Notes: generated by a model from the sequence alone, not told the origin. A stretch of 64,000 nt of DNA from Actinoplanes sandaracinus (GCF_030009775.1 NZ_JASCTH010000011.1:124001-188000); one strand, 5' to 3'; positions 11,268-20,208 are shown, counted from the first letter of the stretch. Made by a program: numbers and translations.

Positions 11268-13679
11268 TCAGGCGTTGTCCTTGATCCGGGACGCCTCGGT
11301 GGTGCGAGTGTCCTGGACCGCCCGCGCGGTGTCGGCGGCGCCCACGGCCGCGGCCGTCGAGCTGTCGTCACCCATCGAGATCGGCTTGCGCTTGCTCCAG
11401 ACCACGGCGGCCGTCACGATCGCGACCGCGAGGACCGCGACACCGATCCGCAGGCCGGGGTTGGCCTCGGATCCGTAACTCCAGGTCACCACGGCCGGGG
11501 CGATCAGCAGCGAGACCAGGTTCATCACCTTGAGCAGCGGGTTGATGGCCGGGCCGGCGGTGTCCTTGAACGGGTCGCCGACGGTGTCGCCGATGACCGT
11601 GGCGGCGTGCGCCTCGGAACCCTTGCCGCCGTGCGCACCGTCCTCTACCAGCTTCTTCGCGTTGTCCCACGCGCCGCCGGAGTTGGACAGGAAGACCGCC
11701 ATCAGCGTGCCGGTCCCGATCGCGCCGGCGAGGTACGCCGCCAGCGCGCCCGGGCCCAGCCCGAAGCCCACCGCGATCGGCGCCATGATCGCCAGCAGAC
11801 CGGGCGTGAGCAGCTCCCGCTGCGCGTCCCGGGTGCAGATGTCGACCACTCGGCCGTACTCCGGACGCTGGGTGCCGTCCATGATCCCCGGGAACTCGCG
11901 GAACTGCCGGCGGACCTCCATCACGACCGCGCCGGCCGAGCGGGACACCGCGTTGATCGCGAGGCCGGAGAAGAGGAACACCACCGCCGCGCCGATCAGC
12001 AGACCGACCAGGCTGCGCGGGTTGGAGATGTTGAGCTGACTCATGATCTCAGCGCCGACGTCCGTCACCCCGGCGATCGTCATCGAGCTGGCCAGGCTGT
12101 TGGTGTACGACCCGAACAGCGCCGTGGCCGCGAGAACCGCCGTCGCGATCGCGATGCCCTTGGTGATCGCCTTCGTGGTGTTGCCGACCGCGTCCAGTTC
12201 GGTGAGGATCTGCGCGCCCCGCTCGTCGACGTCGCCGGACATCTCGGCGATGCCCTGCGCGTTGTCCGAGATCGGGCCGAACGTGTCCATCGCGACGATG
12301 ACACCGACCGTGGTGAGCAGGCCGGTGCCGGCCAGCGCGACCGCGAACAGCGACAGCGTCAGCGACGAGCCACCCAGCAGGAAGGCGCCGAAGACGCCCG
12401 CGCCGAGCAGCAGCGCCGAGTAGACCGCCGACTCCAGGCCGACGCTGATCCCGGCCAGGATGACGGTGGCCGCGCCGGTCTGCGACGACTTGCCGATGTC
12501 CTGCACCGGACGCCGGTTGGTCTCGGTGAAGTAGCCGGTCAGCGCCTGGATGGCGGCGGCCAGCACGATGCCGATCACGACCGCGCCGACCGCGACCCAC
12601 TGCGGGTTCTGGCCGCTGTTGCGGATGTCCTCGGCGATGCCGGTGTCGTTGAACCCGGCGAAGCTGTTCGGCAGGTAGACGAAGCTGACCACGGCCACCG
12701 CGATCGCGGAGATCGCGGCCGAGATGTAGAAAGCCCGGTTGATCGCGGTGAGGCCGTTGCGGTCACTCGGCCGCAGCCGGGTGATGAAGACACCGACGAT
12801 CGCGATCAGCACACCGATCGTGGAGACGATCAGCGGGAAGATCAGGCCGTCCTGGCCGAACGCCGCCTGGCCCAGGATCAGAGCCGCGACCAGGGTCACG
12901 GCGTAGGACTCGAAGAGGTCGGCGGCCATGCCGGCACAGTCGCCGACGTTGTCGCCCACGTTGTCGGCGATCGTCGCCGCGTTGCGCGGGTCGTCCTCCG
13001 GGATGCCCTGCTCGACCTTGCCGACCAGGTCCGCGCCGACGTCCGCGGCCTTGGTGAAGATGCCGCCGCCGACCCGCATGAACATGGCCAGCAGCGCGGC
13101 GCCGAAACCGAAGCCCTCCAGCACGGTGGGCGCGTCGCCGCCGAAGATCAGCACGACCAGCGCGCCACCGAAGAGGCCGAGGCCGACGGTGAGGAAGCCG
13201 ACCACACCACCGGTCTTGAAGGCGATGCCCATCGCCTTCTCCCGGCCGCCCTGCTCACCGGCCGCCGCGGCGACCCGCAGGTTCGCCCGGGTGGCCAGCG
13301 CCATGCCGGCGCCACCGATGAACGAGCTGAAGACCGCGCCGACGATGAAGAACAGCGACCGGCCGATCTTGACCCACATCTCGTTGTCGGTCGCGTGCAC
13401 CGGCAGGAGGAACAACAAGACGACCGCGATGACGACGAAGATGCCGAGTGTCTTGAACTGCCGGAACAGGTACGCCGAGGCGCCCTCCTGCACGGCGCCC
13501 GCGATCTCCTGCATCTTCGGGGTGCCACGCGCGTTACGCAGCACCGATTGCACGAACGCGGCGGCGAAACCGAGCGCCACGAGGGCGAACACCAACGCGA
13601 CGATGATGAATGTGATGTTTGACCCGGTCAGGGCCTCTGCACCGCCCTCGGCGGCGAGGTCTATCGAGGTCGTGGACAT
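11268..13679 (-). CDS. hppA: Membrane-bound proton-pumping pyrophosphatase
   Basis: 803 residues with about 16 membrane helices. It couples pyrophosphate hydrolysis to ion pumping. Family signatures include the acidic loop DVGADLVGK and the motif GDNVGDCAGMAADLFES. The sequence GNTTKA has Lys where K+-dependent enzymes have Ala, so I expect the K+-independent, H+-pumping type. ATG at 13679 is preceded by AGGAGG at 6 nt; an in-frame upstream ATG overlaps that site and is rejected. Two stem-loops lie in the leader (see 13703-13756). Confidence 0.95.
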   Translation of the reverse strand: MSTTSIDLAAEGGAEALTGSNITFIIVALVFALVALGFAAAFVQSVLRNARGTPKMQEIAGAVQEGASAYLFRQFKTLGIFVVIAVVLLFLLPVHATDNEMWVKIGRSLFFIVGAVFSSFIGGAGMALATRANLRVAAAAGEQGGREKAMGIAFKTGGVVGFLTVGLGLFGGALVVLIFGGDAPTVLEGFGFGAALLAMFMRVGGGIFTKAADVGADLVGKVEQGIPEDDPRNAATIADNVGDNVGDCAGMAADLFESYAVTLVAALILGQAAFGQDGLIFPLIVSTIGVLIAIVGVFITRLRPSDRNGLTAINRAFYISAAISAIAVAVVSFVYLPNSFAGFNDTGIAEDIRNSGQNPQWVAVGAVVIGIVLAAAIQALTGYFTETNRRPVQDIGKSSQTGAATVILAGISVGLESAVYSALLLGAGVFGAFLLGGSSLTLSLFAVALAGTGLLTTVGVIVAMDTFGPISDNAQGIAEMSGDVDERGAQILTELDAVGNTTKAITKGIAIATAVLAATALFGSYTNSLASSMTIAGVTDVGAEIMSQLNISNPRSLVGLLIGAAVVFLFSGLAINAVSRSAGAVVMEVRRQFREFPGIMDGTQRPEYGRVVDICTRDAQRELLTPGLLAIMAPIAVGFGLGPGALAAYLAGAIGTGTLMAVFLSNSGGAWDNAKKLVEDGAHGGKGSEAHAATVIGDTVGDPFKDTAGPAINPLLKVMNLVSLLIAPAVVTWSYGSEANPGLRIGVAVLAVAIVTAAVVWSKRKPISMGDDSSTAAAVGAADTARAVQDTRTTEASRIKDNA

Positions 13680-13702
13680 CCATGTCCTCCTGTGCACCGA
13701 TG

Positions 13703-13756
13703 GCGCCCGGACGGTGGACGTGACCTTCCGGGCGCATTCCCCGTGGGAGCGGGGAA
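13703..13756 (-). promoter_or_regulatory. Two tandem stem-loops in the hppA leader
   Basis: Stem 1 is GCGCCCGGA / TCCGGGCGC (13703-13711 with 13727-13735, 15-nt loop). Stem 2 is TTCCCCG / CGGGGAA (13737-13743 with 13750-13756, 6-nt loop). They lie just before the AGGAGG of hppA. They match no riboswitch class I know. Confidence 0.4.
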
Positions 13757-13806
13757 CGACCGATCAGACCCGCGGACGCGGGCCAGCAGTAGCTGATAAC
13801 TCGCGT

Positions 13807-13812
13807 ACTGTA
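13807..13812 (-). promoter_or_regulatory. Candidate -10 of hppA
   Basis: TACAGT on the minus strand inside TATACAGT, about 130 nt before the start. A TGTGAC 19 nt further upstream is a weak -35 candidate. Confidence 0.35.
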
Positions 13813-14062
13813 TAGGGCTTACGTGTCGGTCGTCACATGTAGCACCAGCCGTGTCGCGATGATGATCACCGTTGTGTTAGGCCGGAATTGATCTCGACGG
13901 CCCAGGGACAGGATTCAGCCTGACGGCTTTTGTCCGTTTTGGATAGGAATCTAGGAAAAGATCCCTCGAAATGGGGGCGCGTTGGCGCACCCCTCGATGA
14001 CGGTGATCCTCGCGGGCCTCAGGTCGCCGCGGAAACGCGGCGGCCAGGCCGGCGGCGGCCGG

Positions 14063-14500
14063 TCAGCGGCGGGCGACCGGCCAGACCATGCGGACCTCGG
14101 TGCCCGAACCGTCCTCGACGGGACGCACCTGGAGGTCGTCGACGAAACCGGCGAGCAGCGCGAAGCCGACGCCCGTGGTGAGCGCGTCGTCGGTCAGCGA
14201 CTCGTCGGCCAGCTCATCCGGCGGCAGCTTCGTCAGACCCACGCTCGCCTCGATCGGGCCGTGGTCGATGACGCGGACGGTGTACGAGTCCGAGTCGGAC
14301 ATCTCCACGGTGACGAGGTCGGTGAGGCCGTACTGGCGGTGCAGGGCGACCGCACGGGTGCAGGCCTCGCCGATGGCGAGACGCACCTCGTCGAGCAACT
14401 CCTCCGCGACCCCGGCGCGCCGTGCCACGGCGACGCCGACGAGCCGGGCGGTGCGCACGTGCACCGGGGCCGGTGAGAAGGAGAGCCGAACGGTAGCCAT
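14063..14500 (-). CDS. BldG-partner anti-sigma factor (HATPase/RsbW-like)
   Basis: 145 residues with the fold of serine-kinase anti-sigma factors. The N-box region reads EACTRAV where RsbW-type proteins have EACTNAV, so the Mg/ATP-binding Asn is Arg. The G1 box is DHGP and the G2 region GVGFALL. The ATG at 14500 overlaps the bldG stop (TGATG), so the two are translationally coupled. By analogy with Streptomyces it should be bound by unphosphorylated BldG. Whether it still phosphorylates BldG is doubtful given the N-box. Confidence 0.82.
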   Translation of the reverse strand: MATVRLSFSPAPVHVRTARLVGVAVARRAGVAEELLDEVRLAIGEACTRAVALHRQYGLTDLVTVEMSDSDSYTVRVIDHGPIEASVGLTKLPPDELADESLTDDALTTGVGFALLAGFVDDLQVRPVEDGSGTEVRMVWPVARR

Positions 14501-14856
14501 CACGAAGCTGGACCGCTGCCGTCGCGCTCGGTGGCCGCTCCGACCGTCGGGAAGATCGGGAAGACCTGGTCCAGGGCGGTGATCCGGAAGATCTTGAGAA
14601 GTGGCTCCTTGGCGCAGACCAGGCCGAAGGTGCCGTGCGCGGTCCGCAGCCGTTTCAAGGCGCCGACCAGCACACCGAGCCCCGTGGAGTCGAGGAAGTC
14701 GACCCGCTCCAGATCGACCACCACATCGCGTGCACCCGCGTCCACCAGCTCGATGAGACGCTCACGCAGCCGGGGGGCGGTGTAAACGTCCACCTCGCCG
14801 CCGACCTCGAGCACGGTGTACTCGGCGACGGTTCGGGTCGTGAGTGACAGCTCCAT
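14500..14856 (-). CDS. bldG: Anti-sigma factor antagonist BldG (STAS domain)
   Basis: 118 residues, very close in pattern to Streptomyces BldG: start MELSLTTRTV, EVDVYTAPRLRE, and the phosphorylation motif DSTGLG with S57. ATG at 14856 has GGGAGGAGG upstream; an in-frame extension is rejected. In Streptomyces BldG controls development, antibiotics and stress by partner switching. The neighbours hppA and the helicase at 14970 fit, from memory, the same order as around Streptomyces bldG. Confidence 0.9.
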   Translation of the reverse strand: MELSLTTRTVAEYTVLEVGGEVDVYTAPRLRERLIELVDAGARDVVVDLERVDFLDSTGLGVLVGALKRLRTAHGTFGLVCAKEPLLKIFRITALDQVFPIFPTVGAATERDGSGPAS

Positions 14857-14969
14857 CGGTCCTCCTCCCTGATCTCTCCCCCCGCGAAATCTAACCACCG
14901 ACGGGAAGAGGGCGACGCGTGGCACCCACCGTCCTACCCGTTTGAGGTTCGGGCCATACCGGTGTCACA

Positions 14970-17291
14970 GTGCAATGCGTGACCTCCATCGCCTTCGGGC
15001 CCGCCGAGCTGCTGCACCGGCTCCGGGCCCGCGAGCGCGGCACGGCCGTGTCTCCGGTCACACATGTCGAGCGGGTGCCCGCCCAACGAGGCCGCGCGGC
15101 GCCGTGGCCCGCGTGGACCGACCCCGCCGTGCGAGACGCCTTCGCCGCACAAGGGATCGCCGCCCCGTGGGAACACCAGGCGGCCGCGGCCACCCTCGCC
15201 CGGGAGGGCACCCACGTCGTGCTGGCCACCGGCACCGCGTCGGGCAAGTCCCTCGCCTACCAGCTGCCGGCGCTCAGCACGCTCGCCGAGGACGCCCGGG
15301 CGACCGTGCTGTACCTGTCACCCACCAAGGCGCTCGCGGCCGATCAGATGCGGTCCCTCACCCGGCTCGGGCTGGACGGGGTGCGGCCGGCCACGTACGA
15401 CGGTGACACCCCGCGCGAGGAGCGCGAGTGGATCCGGCAGCACTCGCGGTTCGTGCTCACCAACCCCGACATGCTGCACCACAGCCTGCTGCCCGGCCAC
15501 GGCCGCTGGGGGGTCTTCCTCCGCCGCCTGCGCTATGTCGTGGTCGACGAGTGCCACACCTACCGCGGCGTCTTCGGCTCGCACGTGGCACACGTGCTGC
15601 GGCGCCTGCGGCGGGCCACCGCCCGGTACGGCGCCTCCCCCACCTTCGTCCTGGCGTCGGCGACCTCGGGCGATCCGGCCGGATCCGCCTCCCGCCTGAC
15701 CGGTCTCCCGGTGACAGCCGTCACCGAGGACGCCTCACCGCGCGGAGCGGTCACCTTCGCCCTCTGGGAACCACCCCTGCTCGAAAGCTTCGCCGACGAC
15801 GCCGCCCCGATCCGGCGCTCGGCCCTGCGCGAGACCGCCGACCTGCTCACCGACGCGGTGGTGGCCGGTACCCGGACGCTCGCCTTCGTCCGGTCCCGGC
15901 GCGGCGCCGAGGTGGTCGCCGCACTGGCCCGGCAGTCACTGAACGAGGTGGCGCCCGGCCTCGGCGAGCGGGTCGCCGCCTACCGTGGCGGCTATCTGCG
16001 GGAGGACCGGCGGGCCATCGAACGGGCGCTGCTCGACGGTTCACTGCTCGGACTGGCCTCCACGAACGCCCTCGAACTGGGCGTCGACGTGGCCGGCCTG
16101 GACGCGGTCGTGATCTGCGGCTATCCCGGAACCCGGGCGTCGCTCTGGCAGCAGGCCGGACGCGCCGGGCGGGCCGGCGGCGAAGCGCTCGCCGTGCTGG
16201 TCGCCCGGGACGACCCGCTCGACACCTATCTCGTGCACCATCCGGAGGCGGTGTTCGGGCGACCGGTCGAGGCGACGGTGCTCGACCCCGCGAACCCGTA
16301 CGTGCTCGGCCCGCAACTGTGCTGCGCCGCCTCCGAGGCGCCGCTCACCGACGCAGACCTCGAACTGTTCGGCCCGGCCGCGGCGGAGATCGTCGGCCGG
16401 CTGGTCGCCGAGGGCGCGCTGCGGCGGCGGCCGTCCGGCTGGTACTGGACCCACCGGGGACGCCCCGAGGTGGACCTGCGCGGCACCGGTGGCGCCCCCG
16501 TGGCGGTGGTCGAGGCGGCCACCGGGCGGCTGCTCGGCACCGTCGACCACGGCTCGTCGCACGCCATGCTGCATCCCGGGGCGGTCCACCTGCATCAGGG
16601 CGTCTCCTACGTGGTGGACGACCTCGACCTGGAGGACGCGATCGCCCTCGTCCACCAGGAGGAACCGGACTGGACCACGCACGCCCGGGACGTCACGAAC
16701 CTGTCGGTGGTGAACGTCCGGTCGTACGTGGACGCCGGCCCGGTCGGGCTGTTCCTCGGCGAGGTCGACGTGACCAACCAGGTCGTGTCGTACCAGCGTC
16801 GCCGGCTCCGCACCGGCGAGATCATCGACACCCGGCCGCTCGACCTTCCGGTGCGCGAGCTGCGTACGGTCGCGGTCTGGTTCACCGTGTCACCGCGGGC
16901 GCTGACCGCGGCCGGGGTGGAGCCGGGCGAGTTCCCGGGCGCCCTGCACGCCGCCGAGCACGCCGGAATCGGGCTGCTGCCGCTGATCGCCACCTGCGAC
17001 CGGTGGGACATCGGCGGGCTGTCCACCGCGAACCACGCCGACACCGAGGCGCCGACCGTCTTCGTCTACGACGGGCATCCGGGCGGGGCCGGCTTCGCGG
17101 AGCGGGCGTACGGCACCGCCACCGCGTGGCTGCGCGCCACCCGGGAGGCGATCGCCTCGTGCGTGTGCGAGGCCGGCTGCCCGTCGTGCGTGCAGTCACC
17201 CAAATGTGGGAACGGCAACAACCCCTTGAACAAGGAGGACGCGGTGAAGGTGCTGGACATCGTGCTGGCGGCGCTTCCCGACGCCGATTGA
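14970..17291 (+). CDS. DEAD/DEAH-box helicase, MrfA/YprA-like, with C-terminal cysteine cluster
   Basis: 773 residues. Walker A is ATGTASGKS near residue 91, Walker B/motif II is DECH near 192, and motif III is SAT. Motif VI-like sequence QQAGRAGRAG is near 395. The C-terminal DUF1998-type region ends with CEAGCPSCVQSPKC, a four-cysteine cluster found in MrfA, a DNA-repair helicase. It matches the helicase of the actinobacterial helicase/secretion neighbourhood. Two GTG starts compete (14970 and 14979). Confidence 0.9.
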   Translation: MQCVTSIAFGPAELLHRLRARERGTAVSPVTHVERVPAQRGRAAPWPAWTDPAVRDAFAAQGIAAPWEHQAAAATLAREGTHVVLATGTASGKSLAYQLPALSTLAEDARATVLYLSPTKALAADQMRSLTRLGLDGVRPATYDGDTPREEREWIRQHSRFVLTNPDMLHHSLLPGHGRWGVFLRRLRYVVVDECHTYRGVFGSHVAHVLRRLRRATARYGASPTFVLASATSGDPAGSASRLTGLPVTAVTEDASPRGAVTFALWEPPLLESFADDAAPIRRSALRETADLLTDAVVAGTRTLAFVRSRRGAEVVAALARQSLNEVAPGLGERVAAYRGGYLREDRRAIERALLDGSLLGLASTNALELGVDVAGLDAVVICGYPGTRASLWQQAGRAGRAGGEALAVLVARDDPLDTYLVHHPEAVFGRPVEATVLDPANPYVLGPQLCCAASEAPLTDADLELFGPAAAEIVGRLVAEGALRRRPSGWYWTHRGRPEVDLRGTGGAPVAVVEAATGRLLGTVDHGSSHAMLHPGAVHLHQGVSYVVDDLDLEDAIALVHQEEPDWTTHARDVTNLSVVNVRSYVDAGPVGLFLGEVDVTNQVVSYQRRRLRTGEIIDTRPLDLPVRELRTVAVWFTVSPRALTAAGVEPGEFPGALHAAEHAGIGLLPLIATCDRWDIGGLSTANHADTEAPTVFVYDGHPGGAGFAERAYGTATAWLRATREAIASCVCEAGCPSCVQSPKCGNGNNPLNKEDAVKVLDIVLAALPDAD

Positions 17292-17319
17292 CCCACCGCT
17301 CACCTCGGCCAGGAAGTTG

Positions 17320-17325
17320 TAGCCT
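17320..17325 (+). promoter_or_regulatory. Candidate -10 (TAGCCT) of the acyltransferase gene
   Basis: TAGCCT ends 10 nt before the ATG at 17335; no ribosome binding site lies between them. Confidence 0.32.
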
Positions 17326-17334
17326 GCCTCCCCG

Positions 17335-18675
17335 ATGAGTCGCGATGAAGCAACCACCGAGACCAGCGACCGGCAGAAGGGCGCGGCGCCCCGCCTCGCG
17401 GCCTTGGACGGTCTGCGCCTGATCGCCGCTCTGGCGGTCGCGGTGTTCCACCTCAGCGTGTCGTGGCGCATCGACGGGTCGAGCCCGCCGTCTCAGTCCC
17501 TGCCGTACCTCTCCCACGCCGCCGTCTACGGCTTCCTCGGCGTCGAGCTGTTCTTCCTGATCAGCGGTTTCGTGATCTGCATGAGCAGTTGGCGGCGCAG
17601 TCTCGGCGACTTCTTCGTGTCCCGGGTGAGCCGGCTCTACCCGGCGTACTGGGTCTGCATCCTGGTCACGGCCGTGATCGTCACGATCGCGCCGGTGACC
17701 GATGGTGTCCCGGTGAGCGGATCCCCGGATCTGCGCGAGATCGCGGTCAACATGACCATGCTGCAGGAGCCCCTGGGCATCCCGGCGGTCGACACCGTCT
17801 ACTGGACGCTCTTCGTCGAACTGCGGTTCTACCTGCTGTTCGCGGTGCTCGTGGCGTTCGGGCTGACGTACCGCCGCACGGTGATCTTCTGTGCCGCCTG
17901 GATGGCCGTCGCCGTGATCGGCCCGATGCTGGACAGCCGGATCGTCAACATCCTCGCCGTCCCGGAGTACGCGCCCTACTTCATCGCCGGGATCGCGATG
18001 TTCCTGATCCACAAGTTCGGCCGGTCACCACTGCTGCTGGCGATCGTCGCGTTCTCCTGGCTGATCAGCGTCGAACGGGTCGAGGACCGGGTGGCCGGCG
18101 TCGAGCCCGGTTTCGACGTGCCGACCTGGCCGGGCATCGTGATCGTCACCCTGTCGTACCTCCTCGTCCTGGTGATCGCCTTCGGCTGGACCGACCGGAT
18201 CCGGTGGACCTGGCTCACCACCGCCGGCGCCCTGACCTACCCGTTCTACCTGCTCCACCAGCGCGTCGGGTACAGCCTGATCCGGCACACCCAGGAGCGC
18301 ACCGCCCTGCCGGCGTGGGTGCTGGTCCTGGGCGCGATCACGGTCGTGCTCGGGCTGGCGTGGCTGGTGCACCGGCTGGCGGAGCGCCCGCTGACCCGGT
18401 GGCTGCGCACCGTTCTGCGCCGGTCGGTCGCCGACGTCCGCCAGATCTCCGCAGCGGAAGCCGCGTCCTTCTCCGGCCACGGTGAGATCCGGGAGCAGCG
18501 GCGGGCCGGGGCTGAGCCGGCCGTCGGCGTCATCGGCGTCGCCCTCGGGGCAGAGCCTGTTCCAGCAGGTCTCCCGCTGAGGCGGACACCGGACCGGCCC
18601 GGGACGCCGCCTCCGCGCTCGCCGGGAAGACCACCAGCGCAACCTCGGTCCGGACCACGATCTCCAGGCCGGTGA
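17335..18675 (+). CDS. Acyltransferase 3 family membrane protein
   Basis: 446 residues. The start of the domain, LAALDGLRLIAALAVAVFHL, with the catalytic-type His, is typical of OafA-like O-acyltransferases, and about 10 membrane helices follow to residue 360. Such proteins acylate sugars or envelope glycans. The last 80 or so residues are arginine/proline-rich and have no family similarity. Their DNA overlaps the opposite-strand TadE-like gene by 146 bp, so the C-terminus may be an unselected run-through or reflect a lost stop. It lies between the helicase and the Tad operon, which I recall as adjacent elsewhere. Confidence 0.82.
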   Translation: MSRDEATTETSDRQKGAAPRLAALDGLRLIAALAVAVFHLSVSWRIDGSSPPSQSLPYLSHAAVYGFLGVELFFLISGFVICMSSWRRSLGDFFVSRVSRLYPAYWVCILVTAVIVTIAPVTDGVPVSGSPDLREIAVNMTMLQEPLGIPAVDTVYWTLFVELRFYLLFAVLVAFGLTYRRTVIFCAAWMAVAVIGPMLDSRIVNILAVPEYAPYFIAGIAMFLIHKFGRSPLLLAIVAFSWLISVERVEDRVAGVEPGFDVPTWPGIVIVTLSYLLVLVIAFGWTDRIRWTWLTTAGALTYPFYLLHQRVGYSLIRHTQERTALPAWVLVLGAITVVLGLAWLVHRLAERPLTRWLRTVLRRSVADVRQISAAEAASFSGHGEIREQRRAGAEPAVGVIGVALGAEPVPAGLPLRRTPDRPGTPPPRSPGRPPAQPRSGPRSPGR

Positions 18676-18922
18676 CGGCACACCCGGTCATCCGGGCGCT
18701 GTTCGCCTCGACGTAGTGCCGTGCCACGGCACAGGCGGTCGCCTCGCCCTCGACGGCGTGCCGGCCGCCGGCCAGGGCGCCGAAGTCGGCGGCCGCCCCG
18801 GCCTGGTGCCGGGCCACCCGCGCCGCCCCGACGGTCGCCCCGGCCAGCCCCAGCGAGACCAGCACCAGCCCCACGCCGAGCACGAAGATCGACGCCGCGC
18901 CGCGGTCGTCCCACCGTCTCAC
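18530..18922 (-). CDS. TadE-like protein of the helicase/secretion neighbourhood (Rv3654c type)
   Basis: 130 residues. It has the start RRWDDRGAASIFVLGVGLV with one membrane helix, then a short extracytoplasmic domain with two cysteines (CAVARHYVE and TGCAVTG). It is a minor pilin-like component in Tad operons. GTG at 18922 overlaps the preceding stop by 4 nt (GTGA) and has GAGGAGGT 9 nt upstream, which decides the start. It is the last gene of the operon, and its 3' part overlaps the acyltransferase ORF on the other strand. Confidence 0.8.
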   Translation of the reverse strand: MRRWDDRGAASIFVLGVGLVLVSLGLAGATVGAARVARHQAGAAADFGALAGGRHAVEGEATACAVARHYVEANSARMTGCAVTGLEIVVRTEVALVVFPASAEAASRAGPVSASAGDLLEQALPRGRRR

Positions 18923-19284
18923 GGCAGGCCCACCTCCTCGGGCTCGCGGGCCGCCACGGCGGTGGCCCGCACCTCGACGCCGGGCAGGTCGGCGCCGAAC
19001 ATCCGGACCGGCGCGGACACCTCGGCCGTGACGCTCTCCGCGGTCCCGCCCATCCGGACGGCCGCGCCCTCGGGAGCGATTCGAGACGCCACCGCGGTCG
19101 CCGCCGCACCGCGCGCTCCGGCCAGGGCCGCCTCGCGGGCCGCGTCCAGGCACTGCATCTTCGCGGTCACCGCGGTCACCGCCGTGAGGCCGAAGCCGAG
19201 CAGCAGCATGAGCGCCGGCAACCCGGCCGCGAGTTCGGCGGTGAACGAACCCCGGTCGCGGCCGGGCCGCCGGCGCCGTCTCAC
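18919..19284 (-). CDS. TadE-family pseudopilin
   Basis: 121 residues: a basic N-terminus, then DRGSFTAELAAGLPALMLLLGFG, the class III pilin-like hydrophobic segment with the Glu after the cleavage region. The remainder is a small extracytoplasmic domain. GTG at 19284 forms a GTGA overlap with the pilin gene upstream. It is probably a minor component of the Tad pilus or secretion machine. Confidence 0.82.
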   Translation of the reverse strand: MRRRRRPGRDRGSFTAELAAGLPALMLLLGFGLTAVTAVTAKMQCLDAAREAALAGARGAAATAVASRIAPEGAAVRMGGTAESVTAEVSAPVRMFGADLPGVEVRATAVAAREPEEVGLP

Positions 19285-19502
19285 TTCAGCGCCCGGCCGA
19301 TGACCGCGCTGAGTGCCGACTGCACGGACGCGCTCGTCATGACCTTGAGCAGGACACCGGCGAAGGCGACCGCGGCGAGCGTGCCGACGGCGTACTCGGC
19401 GGTGCTCATTCCGGCGTCCGCGGCATCCGCCTGGAGCCGCCGGTAATGGGCGATGAGTTGGGACAACAGGACCTCCTCCGGTTGTGATGCGGCGTCCGAC
19501 AC
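19281..19502 (-). CDS. DUF4244 Flp-pilin-like protein
   Basis: 73 residues from GTG at 19502. The core GMSTAEYAVGTLAAVAFAGV is the type IVb pilin pattern (Gly before the cleavage point, Glu at +5, hydrophobic helix). An internal TTG at 19466 has GGAGGAGG 5 nt upstream, while the GTG has none, so the true product may be 61 residues, closer to mycobacterial homologues. It is likely the structural Flp subunit of this operon. Confidence 0.82.
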   Translation of the reverse strand: MSDAASQPEEVLLSQLIAHYRRLQADAADAGMSTAEYAVGTLAAVAFAGVLLKVMTSASVQSALSAVIGRALK

Positions 19503-19518
19503 GCCGCATCGGGGGGTT

Positions 19519-20208
19519 TCAGAGCACGTCGGCGAGGATGGCGACCACGGTCGGCATCAGCCCGGCGAGCAGGAAGGCCGGCAGGAAGCACAGGCCGAGA
19601 GGCAGCACGATCAGCACACCGGCCCGCTGGGCGGCCGCCTCGGTCGCCACCGCCCGGTCGGCGCGCAGGTCGCCGGCGAGGCGTTCCAGCGCCCCGGACA
19701 GCGCGCCACCGCTGGCGCTGGACCGGACGGCCGCCGCGACCAGCCGCTCCGCATGGGTGACTCCGGTCAGGTGCGCCCACGCCTCGGCCGGCGCCGCGCC
19801 GAGCCGCAACGACCGGGCGGTGCGCTCCAGCCGGGCCCCGAGCGGTCCACCCAGCGCCTCGGCCACGGCGGCGACCGACCTGTCCACCGAGGTTCCGCCC
19901 TTGAGCGCGGCGGCCAGCAGATCAGCGCCGAGCGGCAGGTCGGCGAGCGCCTCCCGGCGCTCCCGGCGAACCTCGGCGGGTTCCCGGCCGCGCAGGAAGC
20001 GGTCCGCTCCGATCCCGGCCGCCAGCCCGGCAGGGACACCCCACGCGGTGCCGATGAAGCCGGCCACGGCCAGCCCGGCGAGCACCGGCAGCAGCAGCCG
20101 GGTCTGCCGGGCCTTCCTCGGTCGTGGGAGCCGGGGAGCGCTCGCGGGCGCCATCAGGGCCACCGCGGCCGCCACCGCGCACACCGCCACGACGGGCCCG
20201 CTCACCAT
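19519..20208 (-). CDS. tadC: Type II secretion F-family membrane protein TadC
   Basis: 229 residues with a T2SSF domain (about 95-215) and flanking membrane helices. It should form the inner-membrane platform with TadB. ATG at 20208 overlaps by 7 nt the stop of the small ORF at 20202-20390; GAGG lies 4 nt upstream. In-frame sequence before this ATG is arginine-rich and not family-like. Confidence 0.85.
   Translation of the reverse strand: MVSGPVVAVCAVAAAVALMAPASAPRLPRPRKARQTRLLLPVLAGLAVAGFIGTAWGVPAGLAAGIGADRFLRGREPAEVRRERREALADLPLGADLLAAALKGGTSVDRSVAAVAEALGGPLGARLERTARSLRLGAAPAEAWAHLTGVTHAERLVAAAVRSSASGGALSGALERLAGDLRADRAVATEAAAQRAGVLIVLPLGLCFLPAFLLAGLMPTVVAILADVL

Larger units (their letters stand above)
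13680..14062. other. Leader and promoter region of hppA, no gene
   Basis: This 383-bp stretch lies between the anti-sigma stop and the hppA start, both genes on the minus strand. It holds the candidate hppA -10 and two tandem hairpins near the start. I see no small ORF with a ribosome binding site. Confidence 0.6.

Noticed and set aside
11175..13622. Very long open frame opposite hppA
   Set aside because: Arg/Gly/Asp-rich with no motifs. It is the usual antisense shadow of a high-GC gene; hppA itself is beyond doubt.
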